Assembly (NCBI RefSeq): GCF_013367775.1
Contig: NZ_CP055157.1
Coordinates: forward strand, 3,484,001-3,548,000
From: Microbulbifer sp. YPW1
GTDB lineage: Bacteria > Pseudomonadota > Gammaproteobacteria > Pseudomonadales > Cellvibrionaceae
Direction of reading: 5' to 3'
Length of the DNA stretch: 64,000 nucleotides
Positions 16,895-25,657 of this stretch are shown piece after piece. A program made the translations under genes and the position numbers. Position 1 is the stretch's first letter. Each line of letters starts with the position of its first letter. The notes under the pieces are model-generated. The model did no database searches. It worked only from the letters and a program-made list of their open reading frames with translations, and had not been told where the DNA came from.

Positions 16895-17470
16895 CTACTT
16901 GGTAAACACCAGGTTGACGGATACCGGCACGAGGGGACTGATACTGTCCAGACCGGCGACTTGGCGCAGTTTTTCGATCCCTTCGAGCAGCTTGTAGTTG
17001 CCCGCATTGACCATGATCGGTGCGGTGGAGGTGATCAGCAGGCGATTGCCGTCCAGGGCCGTAACCTGCAGGTGGGCCTTTTCCGTTTGTTGCGAGCCGT
17101 GAATATCAACGGTGACGTCTGCGGAAACAGTCTGGGTTTGGCCGGCTTTCATGGCGCCCAGCTTGTCGGCATCCACCTGTGCGGAAACGGTTGCCTTGGC
17201 AAATTGCGCAGTATCGAACAGCATCTTCTGCATGCGCTCGTTGCGAATCGGGATATTGGTTTCCACGCTCGCCAGGTCGATGGTCAGGCTGGCTTTGCCA
17301 TCATCGGCAATGGTGCCGCTCAGGCTTTTAAAGTGGTGGGTTTCCGCAATAGTCGATTTCTTGACGGAAACAAAATTGACACTGGAGTCTTCTCCGGCCA
17401 GTTGCCAGTCGGCCAGGGCGGTAACTGGCAGCGCCAGTAGGGACAGCAGCGCAAGGGACTTGAGCGACAT
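16895..17470 (-). CDS. YceI family periplasmic lipocalin-like protein
   Basis: A 191-residue exported protein. A signal peptide of about 20 residues ends at TALA before DWQLAGEDS, followed by a YceI beta-barrel. YceI proteins bind polyisoprenoids or amphiphiles in the periplasm and often respond to base or osmotic stress. The sequence shows the usual alternating beta pattern and HHFKSLSG. It is preceded on the minus strand by a TTCTCC-complement ribosome-binding site (GGAGAA, eight bases before ATG). It may be co-transcribed with the downstream hydrolase, 63 bases away. Confidence 0.9.
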   Translation of the reverse strand: MSLKSLALLSLLALPVTALADWQLAGEDSSVNFVSVKKSTIAETHHFKSLSGTIADDGKASLTIDLASVETNIPIRNERMQKMLFDTAQFAKATVSAQVDADKLGAMKAGQTQTVSADVTVDIHGSQQTEKAHLQVTALDGNRLLITSTAPIMVNAGNYKLLEGIEKLRQVAGLDSISPLVPVSVNLVFTK

Positions 17471-17629
17471 AGGGTAATTCTCCTGTTTCAGCCGGATTTG
17501 GATTAATCGTCAAAGCTGACCGCGGATATTTATCGACCAGATCTGACTTGTCAGTTTCAGATGGGAAACATTATCAGGCGGCAGGCCGCGGTACCAGTAA
17601 AGATAAGTAAAAAAAGTAAAGTAAAAAAG

Positions 17630-17659
17630 CAACGTCAAAGTGTGCGCACTTTGACGTTG
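17630..17659 (-). terminator. Strong intrinsic terminator of the DUF1254 gene
   Basis: A perfect 13-base inverted repeat, CAACGTCAAAGTG / CACTTTGACGTTG with a four-base loop, 21 bases after the DUF1254 stop. Read on the minus strand it is followed by GCTTTTTTAC and a further T-rich stretch. Confidence 0.85.
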
Positions 17660-17680
17660 GGTCGGGTTTTGGGGGCCTTG

Positions 17681-19192
17681 TTACTCGGCAACCCGTTCTA
17701 CTTTCGGGGGAGACCACCCGGGGAGCTTTTCCAGATCCGGTACGTAGACCCGCATGGTGAGGCTCAGGTCGAGGTCCTTGCGCTCTATCGGCAGCCAGTT
17801 TTCTTCCGGCACGCCGTCCGGCTTTTCCTTGGCGATATAAATTGAAATACCGACGTCATCATTCAGCTTCATCCCCGCATTTTCACCGACACTGTACTTT
17901 TTTCTTTCGTTCGGAATGAAGAAGCCGTTCTTCAGGTCGTACAGGGTCAGTGACCAGAAGGCCCCTGCTGGAGGCAATTCATCTGCAGACATATGCAGCA
18001 CATAATCGTGCATGGCATTCATCGGTTTGCCATCCGCGGTGCTGACGCTTGGGTAGACCGCTTCTTCCATGGGCAGGCCGATGGGACCAAATACCGACAC
18101 GGTCAACAGGGTTTCCAGATCAGTCTGACCTTTGGGCTGGAACATTTTGGGCTGCAACTGGGCCATTTTTTCTGCATCTGCACTTGAGGCCAGCGTTTCT
18201 TTTTGGATGCGTTCTGCCATATCCCGGATACGGTCCTTATCGATATTGGCGACTTTGTCGGCATCGAAAGTGTTCCCCGGTTCAATACCGAAGTACTTGT
18301 AAAGCGCCAATATGGACTGGTCCTCGGGGTTGTCCTGAGAGAAGGTGGTGTGGTTGAACACAAACTGCATCACTTCAAACAGGTTGTCGCCGAACACTGC
18401 GACATCGGTTTCACCCACGGCCGGAAAATCGACGGGCTCCGCGGGGAGTGCCGGCTTGCCGATAAATGTGCTGAGCGTTACCGGCGTTACGCTTTTCATC
18501 TGCTCGGTGATCTTGGCAAAGCGATCTTTATCCTGGCTGTGGGGCATCACGCGAAATACCGCAGAGACAAAGTCGCCGCTGGCTTCAAATACCATATCGA
18601 CCCCCTCCACCGGCTCGCCATCATAGTTTTGTGTGCGCTCGCTGTAGATGAGCAGGGTCAGCGGTTTCTCAAAGTCGCCGACGCGGGTGGACAGGGGAAC
18701 ATTCACATAGTGATCGTAGGCGGTGATCATCAGGGACGCGTAGTCGGTATCAAAGGCGGGGACCCTGAGAATGACGGGGTCCGTGCGCAGGTCCAGCAGG
18801 CAACTGATATACAAAGTGTCATTGTTGGGGCGCGCAATTTCGCGCGTTGTATGGTCCTTGAGTTCGGTATCTGCATCGCAGGCATTCCAACCGCCAATGG
18901 TGGCGGCGAACTTGTTATTGACGTTGTACATCGTCACATACTGGTATGACCGGGTGACCAGGTCTTCCAGCAATTCATCGCTCATTGCCACATCCGCGCG
19001 GTCGGCATCGGTCTGATCGTCGGTACCTGCGGCGTCCGTGCCTTGTGGCGCCGCAGTCACGCTCTGACTCATCTCTGAATTCGCTTTGCCCCCGTTGTCA
19101 TTGCTACAACCGGACAGCCATAGTCCGCTGAGGACGGCGCCCAGAAGCATGAAGGTGAAACCGGCGGATGCACTTTGCCTAAGAAGCTGCAT
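17681..19192 (-). CDS. DUF1254/DUF1214 domain lipoprotein
   Basis: A 503-residue exported protein. The signal peptide ends in a lipobox, LWLSGC, at about residue 29, so it is probably a lipoprotein. A DUF1254 domain (about residues 70-200, including RPNNDTLY) is followed by a DUF1214 domain at the C-terminus (about 390-500, including FWSLTLYD). These domains occur together in many secreted bacterial proteins without a defined activity. A strong terminator follows. The gene sits between ahpF and yceI and is transcribed alone, given terminators on both sides. Confidence 0.88.
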   Translation of the reverse strand: MQLLRQSASAGFTFMLLGAVLSGLWLSGCSNDNGGKANSEMSQSVTAAPQGTDAAGTDDQTDADRADVAMSDELLEDLVTRSYQYVTMYNVNNKFAATIGGWNACDADTELKDHTTREIARPNNDTLYISCLLDLRTDPVILRVPAFDTDYASLMITAYDHYVNVPLSTRVGDFEKPLTLLIYSERTQNYDGEPVEGVDMVFEASGDFVSAVFRVMPHSQDKDRFAKITEQMKSVTPVTLSTFIGKPALPAEPVDFPAVGETDVAVFGDNLFEVMQFVFNHTTFSQDNPEDQSILALYKYFGIEPGNTFDADKVANIDKDRIRDMAERIQKETLASSADAEKMAQLQPKMFQPKGQTDLETLLTVSVFGPIGLPMEEAVYPSVSTADGKPMNAMHDYVLHMSADELPPAGAFWSLTLYDLKNGFFIPNERKKYSVGENAGMKLNDDVGISIYIAKEKPDGVPEENWLPIERKDLDLSLTMRVYVPDLEKLPGWSPPKVERVAE

Positions 19193-19322
19193 GAGTATTC
19201 CCTTTTTCGTTCGCTTTCGAGCCGAAAACGTTCGGCGAAGGTGTTCTTAGAGAACTTAGCTATAGAAAGCGTAGACGAATTTAAGCGCCACCTGGGGTGG
19301 GGCGTCGGGTGGGGAAATACAC

Positions 19323-19347
19323 AAAAAAAGCCGGCTGGCGCCGGCTG
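19323..19347 (-). terminator. Intrinsic terminator after ahpF
   Basis: AGCCGGC / GCCGGCT hairpin (arms about 19329-19346), followed on the minus strand by a run of seven T bases. It lies about 105 bases after the ahpF stop and ends the ahpCF message before the DUF1254 gene. Confidence 0.75.
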
Positions 19348-19450
19348 CAATCATTGAGGATGTTTCCCAGTGGTGGCGGTTGGGGTATCCGCCGGGGAGG
19401 GCCGGATGCCGCTGGGAAACCGACATCCGGGTTTGGGTCTGGTGTTGCGA

Positions 19451-21034
19451 TCAGCTGGCCATCGACAGGGCTTCTGCCGGCTCGTCGCTGACCGAAGTAC
19501 GGATCAGGTGATCAAAGGCACCCAGCGCGGCGGTGGCACCGGCGCCCATGGAGATAACAATCTGCTTGTAGGGCACCGTAGTGGCGTCACCGGCGGCGAA
19601 CACCCCGGGAATGGAGGTGGCGCCGCGACTGTCAATCACGATCTCGCCCATACGGTTCATTTCCAGGCCGCTGTCCTTCAGGAACTCGGTATTCGGCACC
19701 AGCCCGATCTGTACGAAGACGCCCGCCAGTTCCAGTTGTTTACTCTCGCCGCTGACCCGATCGATGTACTGAAGGCCATTGACCTTGCTGCCATCGCCGA
19801 GCACCTCGGTGGTCTGCGCATTGGTGATGATGTCGATATTGGCCATAGAGCGCGCCTTGCGAACCAGCACTTCATCCGCGCGCAGGGTATCGGCGAACTC
19901 CAGTACGGTAACGTGCTTTACGATGCCCGCCAGGTCGATAGCGGCTTCGATACCGGAGTTACCACCGCCGATCACAGCCACGTGCTTGCCCTTGAAGAAG
20001 GGGCCATCGCAGTGCGGGCAGTAGGCCACACCCTTGGTGCGGTATTCAGCCTCGCCGGGAACACCCAGCTCGCGCCAGCGTGCACCGGTGGCGAGTACCA
20101 GGGATTTGCTCGCGAGGGTGGCGCCGCTTTCCAGTTCCAGCTCGATCATCTGCCGCCGCTGAAGGCTCGCAGCACGCTGACCGGTGATGATGTCGACACC
20201 GTACTCTTTTACATGCTGCTCCAGGCCAGCGGACAGTTTCGGGCCCTCGGTATAGGGCACCGAGATAAAGTTTTCGATACCCACGGTATCCATGACCTGA
20301 CCGCCGAAGCGCTCGGCCACGAGACCGGTGCGAATGCCTTTGCGCGCTGCATAGATCGCCGCCGCGGCACCCGCCGGGCCCCCGCCCAGTACCAGCACGT
20401 CGTAGGGCTCGCGCTCGTTCAATTCTTGCGCCTTGCGCGCATCGGCACCGGTATCGATTTTGTCGACGATTTCTTCGAGGCTCATACGGCCCTGGCCGAA
20501 ATACTCACCGTTGAGGTAGACCGCGGGCACCGCCATGATCTGGCGCTCGTCCACTTCTTCCTGGAACAGGGCACCGTCGATCATCTCGTGGGTGATGTTC
20601 GGGTTCAGTTTCGCCATCAGGTTCAGCGCCTGCACCACGTCCGGACAGTTCTGGCAGGACAGCGAGATATAGGTTTCAAAGTGGAATTCACCCTGGATGT
20701 TGCGGATCTGCTCCTGCAGCTCCGGGTCCGCCTTGGACGGGTGGCCGCCGGCTTGCAGCAGGGCGAGAACCAGGGAGGTGAATTCATGTCCCATGGGGAT
20801 GCCGGCGAAGCTTACACGCGGGGTTTCTCCGGCTGGCGCAATGGCCATGCTCGGGGTGCGCTTGCGGTTCTCCTGCTTCAGTTCGATCTTGCTGGAGAGG
20901 CCGGCAATTTCGCTGGCGAGGTTGCTCAGTTCAACAGCCTTGGGGCTGCTGTCGGCGGACACACTGATCTCGATCGGAGTGACGATATTCTGCAGATAGG
21001 TGTCCAATTGTTTCTTTACGTTTGCGTCCAACAT
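19451..21034 (-). CDS. ahpF: Alkyl hydroperoxide reductase subunit F
   Basis: A 527-residue flavoprotein that passes electrons from NADH to AhpC. An N-terminal double-thioredoxin domain holds the redox pair SCQNC; the FAD motif [10 protein letters not shown] and the NADH-binding [10 protein letters not shown] follow, and the thioredoxin-reductase-like CPHC pair is in AYCPHCDG. The start ATG at 21034 gives [10 protein letters not shown], the usual AhpF N-terminus; the frame stays open further upstream but without conservation. It follows ahpC on the same strand with a stem-loop between them. Confidence 0.96.
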   Translation of the reverse strand: MLDANVKKQLDTYLQNIVTPIEISVSADSSPKAVELSNLASEIAGLSSKIELKQENRKRTPSMAIAPAGETPRVSFAGIPMGHEFTSLVLALLQAGGHPSKADPELQEQIRNIQGEFHFETYISLSCQNCPDVVQALNLMAKLNPNITHEMIDGALFQEEVDERQIMAVPAVYLNGEYFGQGRMSLEEIVDKIDTGADARKAQELNEREPYDVLVLGGGPAGAAAAIYAARKGIRTGLVAERFGGQVMDTVGIENFISVPYTEGPKLSAGLEQHVKEYGVDIITGQRAASLQRRQMIELELESGATLASKSLVLATGARWRELGVPGEAEYRTKGVAYCPHCDGPFFKGKHVAVIGGGNSGIEAAIDLAGIVKHVTVLEFADTLRADEVLVRKARSMANIDIITNAQTTEVLGDGSKVNGLQYIDRVSGESKQLELAGVFVQIGLVPNTEFLKDSGLEMNRMGEIVIDSRGATSIPGVFAAGDATTVPYKQIVISMGAGATAALGAFDHLIRTSVSDEPAEALSMAS

Positions 21035-21142
21035 CGGTGTGTCCTGGTATTCGGTAGTTTGCGGTTCTTTGTCTAGTCCTGTGGCGGTGCTGCTGACAGG
21101 TGCAGCCTTGCAAAACACGCCGTGAACCCATCCATGGGGGCT

Positions 21143-21168
21143 CTTCCGCGAGGTCCCTCTCGCGGAAG
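21143..21168 (-). promoter_or_regulatory. Stem-loop between ahpC and ahpF
   Basis: A ten-base perfect stem, CTTCCGCGAG / CTCGCGGAAG with a six-base loop, in the 211-base gap between the ahpC stop and ahpF start. No T tract follows on the minus strand, so RNA protection or partial attenuation that keeps ahpC above ahpF is more likely than full termination. Confidence 0.55.
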
Positions 21169-21245
21169 GTTTCGCAAGGCTGCCCCTGCCATCAGCACCT
21201 TCCCAGCAAGTTCAGTGCTCTGACCTAGTCGGGATGCACTTGCTC

Positions 21246-21812
21246 TTAGATCTTGCCTACGAGGTCCAGTGAAGGCGCCAGAGTTTCTTCACCTTCCTTC
21301 CACTTGGCCGGGCACACTTCACCCGGGTGGGCGGCAACGTACTGGGCAGCCTTGATCTTGCGCAGCAGGTCCTGGGCGTCGCGGCCGATACCGCCAGCGT
21401 TGATTTCAACGATCTGGATCTTGCCTTCCGGATCGATCACGAAGGTGCCGCGGTCCGCGATGCCTTCTTCCTCAATCATCACACCGAAGTTGCGGGTGAT
21501 GGTGCCGGTGGGGTCGCCGATCATCGGGAACTGGATCTTGCCGATGGTCTCGGAAGTGTCGTGCCAGGCCTTGTGAGTGAAGTGGGTGTCGGTAGAGACG
21601 GAGTAGATCTCAACACCCAGCTTCTGGAACTCGGCGTAGTTGTCGGCCAGGTCGCCCAGCTCCGTCGGGCACACGAAGGTGAAGTCCGCCGGGTAGAAGA
21701 AGACCACAGACCACTTGCCTTTCAGGTCCGCGTCGGACACGTCGAAGAAGTCTCCAGACTGGTAGGCCTTGGCGCTGAACGGTTTGATTTCGCTGTTGAT
21801 GTAGTTAGCCAT
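21246..21812 (-). CDS. ahpC: Alkyl hydroperoxide reductase subunit C (peroxiredoxin)
   Basis: A 188-residue typical two-cysteine peroxiredoxin. The peroxidatic cysteine is Cys48 in FTFVCPTEL and the resolving cysteine is Cys167 in GEVCPAKW. The length and near-complete AhpC signature make the call secure. The GGAG/AAGGA ribosome-binding region lies just upstream. It is the first gene of ahpCF and reduces organic peroxides and low-level hydrogen peroxide in the cytoplasm. Expression is likely peroxide-inducible by analogy with OxyR-controlled ahpC, but I could not identify a full OxyR site. Confidence 0.97.
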   Translation of the reverse strand: MANYINSEIKPFSAKAYQSGDFFDVSDADLKGKWSVVFFYPADFTFVCPTELGDLADNYAEFQKLGVEIYSVSTDTHFTHKAWHDTSETIGKIQFPMIGDPTGTITRNFGVMIEEEGIADRGTFVIDPEGKIQIVEINAGGIGRDAQDLLRKIKAAQYVAAHPGEVCPAKWKEGEETLAPSLDLVGKI

Positions 21813-22284
21813 GGTATTTCCTTGTCTCCTGAGAGAAATTTTGCCCCGCGTTTTGGGGCGTGGGTTATCGGGTACGGGTGAAATGCTATTAGCCTGCCAT
21901 ATTTAATAAAAATTATTGATTTAAATGGCTGTAATTGGCTTTTGCTATCACGGCAAGCGCATAGATAGCCATGCCGGCAGGTGCGGTTCGTTTGAGTTGA
22001 GGAGGGTGTGACGATGGTAATGGGGCGCTAAAGCCCACTGTGAAGAGACTGGACTGGATAAGCGGGTGCCAGTTGTCCGCTTTTGGTGTTCGGCGGCTAT
22101 TGGTCTACCCTTGTCAGATGTGGCCGCCCGCTGGTCGAGCCCCGTATGATAAAAATCATAAATAACTGCAATCGCCGAGGTGCTGCACGAACCTCCCGGC
22201 AAATTTAACTCAAAAAAATCTGGCCTACTTGCTCTCGTCGAGAAATCACCGCACGTTACCCGCTATGTGGCCAAGGAAAGCACT
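21813..22284. other. Divergent promoter region between ahpC and rimK
   Basis: A gene-free stretch of 472 bases. Near ahpC it is AT-rich (about 21893-21930), with a small hairpin GCCCC/GGGGC around 21842-21860 in the likely 5' leader. Near rimK there is a perfect dyad at 22145-22160. No credible small open reading frame was seen. Confidence 0.6.
22145..22160. promoter_or_regulatory. FNR/CRP-like palindrome upstream of rimK
   Basis: Perfect inverted repeat TATGAT-AAAA-ATCATA. Its core TGAT-N4-ATCA matches the inner bases of the FNR/Anr consensus TTGAT-N4-ATCAA. It is 125 bases before the rimK start. Regulator identity is inferred. Confidence 0.4.
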
Positions 22285-23499
22285 ATGAAACTCGCCATCC
22301 TGTCCCGAGGACCAACCTGCTATAGCACCCGTCGTTTGAAGGAAGCCGCGGTCAACCGCGGTCACGATGTTAGCGTTCTGGATACCATCAAATTTGCAAT
22401 CGACCTGGAGCGCGGTGCGCCGGATCTTTACTATCGGCAAAAGCAGATTGCCGATTTCGATGCGGTACTGCCACGCATTGGTGCCTCCATTACCTATTAC
22501 GGTACTGCCGTCGTCCGCCAATTTCAGGAAATGGATGTCTTTTGTGCAAATACCGCCCACGGTATCAACAACTCCCGAGACAAGCTGCGCAGCTTGCAAC
22601 TTCTCAGTCGGCATCAGATCGGTATTCCCCGGACCACCTTCGTTCACAGCAAGAAAGACGTGCTGCCGGCTATTGACCGGGTGGGCGGCGCGCCGGTTGT
22701 GATCAAGTTGATCGAGGGCACCCAGGGTATCGGCGTCCTGTTGGCGGATACGGTCAAGCAGGCGGAAGCCATCATTGAGCTGCTTCAGGCCCAGAAACAA
22801 AATGTGCTCATCCAGAAATTCGTTGCCGAGAGCAAGGGCAAGGATATCCGTGCGTTTGTGGTTGGTGATCGCGTAGTGGCGGCAATGCGCAGGGTGGCTC
22901 AGGGCCAGGAGTTCCGCAGTAATGTCCACCGTGGCGGTATCGCAGAGCCGGTGGATTTGCCCCAGGAGTATATCGATACCGCCGTGCGTGCCACCCAGAT
23001 TATGGGATTGCAGGTGGCCGGGGTCGATATGCTGGAGGGAAGTCGTGGACCGCAGATACTGGAGGTGAACTCTTCGCCGGGGCTCGAGGGCATTGAAACC
23101 TGCACCGGTCTCGATGTGGCGGGCGCGGTTATCGAATATATCGCCGCCCAGGTGGACTTCCCCGAGATCGATGTACGCCAGCGTCTGACGGTCAGTCGCG
23201 GATACGGCGTGAGCGAAATCTATATCCCTGAAGGATCCAAGTTTGTGGGGAAAACGATCGCCGAAACCCAGTTGGACGAACACGATATCAATGTGCTGAC
23301 GCTATACCGCGGAGCAAAGATTATTCCAAACCCCAAGCAAGAGAGAGTACTGGAGCCCTACGACAAACTGCTGTGCTTCGGCAAGTTGGAAGCCATGCGC
23401 GGTATGGTTCCCGCAAAGACGCGCCGCAGGCGTCAGCCGGATATCTCGGATCTGCCTGCTGATGCATATTCTGCAGCCGATATCGAGCCGGTGGAGTAG
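22285..23499 (+). CDS. rimK: RimK-type ATP-grasp glutamate ligase with C-terminal RCK_C-like domain
   Basis: RimK adds glutamates to the C-terminus of ribosomal protein S6. The first 300 residues match it well: start MKLAILSRGP, the ATP-grasp motif KLIEGTQGIGV, and the metal-binding QILEVNSSPGLEGIE. The ATG at 22285 follows AAGGAAAG. At 404 residues it exceeds the usual 300. The extra part (about residues 305-375, VSEIYIPEGSKFVGKTIAE through a conserved hydrophobic pattern) reads like a TrkA_C/RCK_C ligand-binding domain, followed by a charged tail. That domain call comes from pattern recognition only. It precedes an MscS gene by 181 bases. Confidence 0.9.
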   Translation: MKLAILSRGPTCYSTRRLKEAAVNRGHDVSVLDTIKFAIDLERGAPDLYYRQKQIADFDAVLPRIGASITYYGTAVVRQFQEMDVFCANTAHGINNSRDKLRSLQLLSRHQIGIPRTTFVHSKKDVLPAIDRVGGAPVVIKLIEGTQGIGVLLADTVKQAEAIIELLQAQKQNVLIQKFVAESKGKDIRAFVVGDRVVAAMRRVAQGQEFRSNVHRGGIAEPVDLPQEYIDTAVRATQIMGLQVAGVDMLEGSRGPQILEVNSSPGLEGIETCTGLDVAGAVIEYIAAQVDFPEIDVRQRLTVSRGYGVSEIYIPEGSKFVGKTIAETQLDEHDINVLTLYRGAKIIPNPKQERVLEPYDKLLCFGKLEAMRGMVPAKTRRRRQPDISDLPADAYSAADIEPVE

Positions 23500-23587
23500 C
23501 GGGCAGGGATAGGCCGTTGATCGGTTGCGCCAACTGTTCGGTATAAGGGCGACTCTGCCCGTGTTTAAATATCCAAAATAACCCGGA

Positions 23588-23616
23588 GCGCCGGCCAGCC
23601 CCATTGAGGCCGGCGC
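23588..23616 (+). repeat. Perfect GC-rich inverted repeat between rimK and mscS
   Basis: Nine-base arms GCGCCGGCC / GGCCGGCGC around an 11-base loop, followed by a related CACCGGCCGGCG at about 23622. There is no T tract. It may be an RNA leader structure of the channel gene or a terminator that needs Rho. Confidence 0.5.
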
Positions 23617-23680
23617 GATCGCACCGGCCGGCGAGCATCTTGCTGACGCTGATCCACAGGCAGTTATCTGGATATAGACA

Positions 23681-24997
23681 ATGGACACCGAATTCGATCT
23701 CGCAAACGCGTGGGAGCAATGGCAGGCTGCTCTCACTTCCCCGGAAGCTTTCAGTCAGGCCGTCATTATCCTGCTGGTCTACTTTTTGGCCTGGGTTCTG
23801 TCTCAGCGTATTCTGAAACTTCTACCGGTGCTGGCCAGCCCACCGGACTCTCCGGAAAACCAGCCGTTGCGCTTGTTGCTGTTTCGTTGCGGCAAGTTGC
23901 TGTTTCCCCTCCTGGCGATTTTACTGCTGAAAGTTTCTGCGGCGTTTGTTCCGCTTGTCAGCGGCGGCAACTGGTTGTTGCAGATTGCGCTGGCGGTGGC
24001 TCTTGTACTGTTATTCCATTCCTTTGTTCGCACGGTGATTAGCAATAGCACGGTGGCGAAGTTGTTTCTCTGGGTGGGGATGCCGATACTGTTCCTGTAC
24101 GTACTCGGCGCCCTGGATGACGTGGTGCAGGTACTGGACTCGATGGCGATACAGGTGGGCAATATTCGCCTGACAGCCTACGGGATTGCGCGCACGGCCA
24201 TCTTCGGCTCGCTGTTATTCTGGTTGGGGCGAATATCCAATTCGACCGGGCAGACCATCATTCGCAAGCAGGAAACACTGGATTTCCGCACTCGTGAAGT
24301 CGTTGCCAAGCTGTTTGAAATCGGCCTGTTCGTTATTATTGCTGTGCTGATCCTGCAGCTGATGGGTATCAATCTCACGGCACTCGCAGTTTTCGGTGGC
24401 GCGGTTGGTGTGGGTATTGGTTTCGGCTTGCAGACAATCGCCTCCAATTTTATTTCGGGGATCATCATAATCCTCGACCGGTCGGTATCCGTTGGCGACT
24501 ATATCGAAATGGAGGATGGCCGGAAGGGGTTGGTAACCCAACTCAATATGCGCTCCACCACGTTAGAGACCTATGATGGAAAGGACATAGTGGTACCGAA
24601 TGAAAAGTTCGTCTCCAACTCTTTCATCAACTGGACTCACAAAAATAAAAAGCAGCGCTACCGGGTGGACTTTGGTGTTGGATATAACACCAATGTCCGT
24701 GAGCTGGTGGAAATCATCAAGGAAACAGTTGCCAAGCATCCCCAGGTGTTAAGCGGGAAAGAGGTTCCGTTTGAAGAGCGCCCCGACTGTGAAATCGACA
24801 GTTTTGGTGACAATGGGGTGAATATGTTTGTGGAGTTCTGGATGGAGGGTATCGATGACGGGCGCAACCGGGTTGGGGGCGACCTGTTATTGATGATCCT
24901 CGAGACACTTCAGCAACACGGTATCGAGATTCCCTTCCCGCAGCGGGATGTGCGCCTGGTCAGTGTGCCGGATCAGAAAGTCACCGTCGGGGCCTGA
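23681..24997 (+). CDS. MscS-family mechanosensitive ion channel
   Basis: A 438-residue channel with about five hydrophobic segments. The pore-lining TM3 region, rich in Gly and Ala, is visible at VFGGAVGVGIGFGLQ, followed by the MscS beta domain (GDYIEMEDGRKGLVTQLNMRST begins it) and the alpha/beta C-terminal cage. It is longer than E. coli MscS (286) because of extra N-terminal membrane spans, like the YnaI/YbdG class. It would open under membrane tension to release solutes. It lies downstream of the RimK-RCK_C gene on the same strand, possibly co-regulated. Confidence 0.92.
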   Translation: MDTEFDLANAWEQWQAALTSPEAFSQAVIILLVYFLAWVLSQRILKLLPVLASPPDSPENQPLRLLLFRCGKLLFPLLAILLLKVSAAFVPLVSGGNWLLQIALAVALVLLFHSFVRTVISNSTVAKLFLWVGMPILFLYVLGALDDVVQVLDSMAIQVGNIRLTAYGIARTAIFGSLLFWLGRISNSTGQTIIRKQETLDFRTREVVAKLFEIGLFVIIAVLILQLMGINLTALAVFGGAVGVGIGFGLQTIASNFISGIIIILDRSVSVGDYIEMEDGRKGLVTQLNMRSTTLETYDGKDIVVPNEKFVSNSFINWTHKNKKQRYRVDFGVGYNTNVRELVEIIKETVAKHPQVLSGKEVPFEERPDCEIDSFGDNGVNMFVEFWMEGIDDGRNRVGGDLLLMILETLQQHGIEIPFPQRDVRLVSVPDQKVTVGA

Positions 24998-25023
24998 GGT
25001 TGGCGTATTACTGGCTTTTCGAT

Positions 25024-25608
25024 TCAGACCCACGCCAGCGTGGCGAGCCCGGCAATCAATGCCGTCAAGGCAAGGGCGAATAGTTCGATCAACCCATCCT
25101 GGGCAACCAGGGCGAGTCCGAACACGGTGAGTGCCAGCCCGGCGATGGTGGCGGAGAAGGGGAGTATCTCCATGGCGGGCAAGGCTGCTGCGATGGCCGT
25201 GCAAAGAATTGCTGTCAGGTAGGTTCCCCCGCGTTGAACCAATACCGGCAGCCGGGGACGCAGCCAGCGATCGATAAGCGCAGCCGGGCGTTGCAGCCAG
25301 TGCAGGGCCCGGTGGAAACCCGGCGCGGCAAAGGATTTCTTTAACAGCCACTCGGGTAGCCATAGATGGCGTCGCATCATCAGCATCTGCACCGAGACCA
25401 GCAGTGTCAGAATACCCATCACGGTAGGGATACCCGGGATACCGGATAGGGGGGAGAAGAGGATCAGGCCGACCACCAGCAGGATTGGCGCAAAGGAGCG
25501 GTCGCCCACCGCCTGCAGGATCTCACGCAGGTAGATCCGATCACGCCCCGCGCTCAGGCGCGCCAGCTGCTGCAGGAGCTGTGACAGGTTCTGTATATCC
25601 TCAGGCAT
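25024..25608 (-). CDS. Exopolysaccharide synthesis protein ExoD family
   Basis: A 194-residue membrane protein of the ExoD family. Several hydrophobic segments occupy the central and C-terminal parts, and the conserved FSPLSGIPGIPT is present. In Rhizobium, ExoD affects exopolysaccharide output and alkaline tolerance, but its activity is unknown. It is convergent with mscS. The RND permease gene ends upstream at 25658 or lies head-to-tail with it on the same strand, 49 bases away. Confidence 0.9.
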   Translation of the reverse strand: MPEDIQNLSQLLQQLARLSAGRDRIYLREILQAVGDRSFAPILLVVGLILFSPLSGIPGIPTVMGILTLLVSVQMLMMRRHLWLPEWLLKKSFAAPGFHRALHWLQRPAALIDRWLRPRLPVLVQRGGTYLTAILCTAIAAALPAMEILPFSATIAGLALTVFGLALVAQDGLIELFALALTALIAGLATLAWV

Positions 25609-25657
25609 GGCGGTTCAGTTTCAGTGGTCCCCGTTCCACAAGTCGCGTCATAACAGC

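Noticed and set aside
19370..21076. 568-residue open frame antisense to ahpF
   Set aside because: It is the codon-bias shadow of ahpF, with His/Gly/Leu-rich text and no ribosome-binding site.
22246..23283. 345-residue open frame antisense to rimK
   Set aside because: Shadow of the conserved rimK frame; no start signal and no family resemblance.
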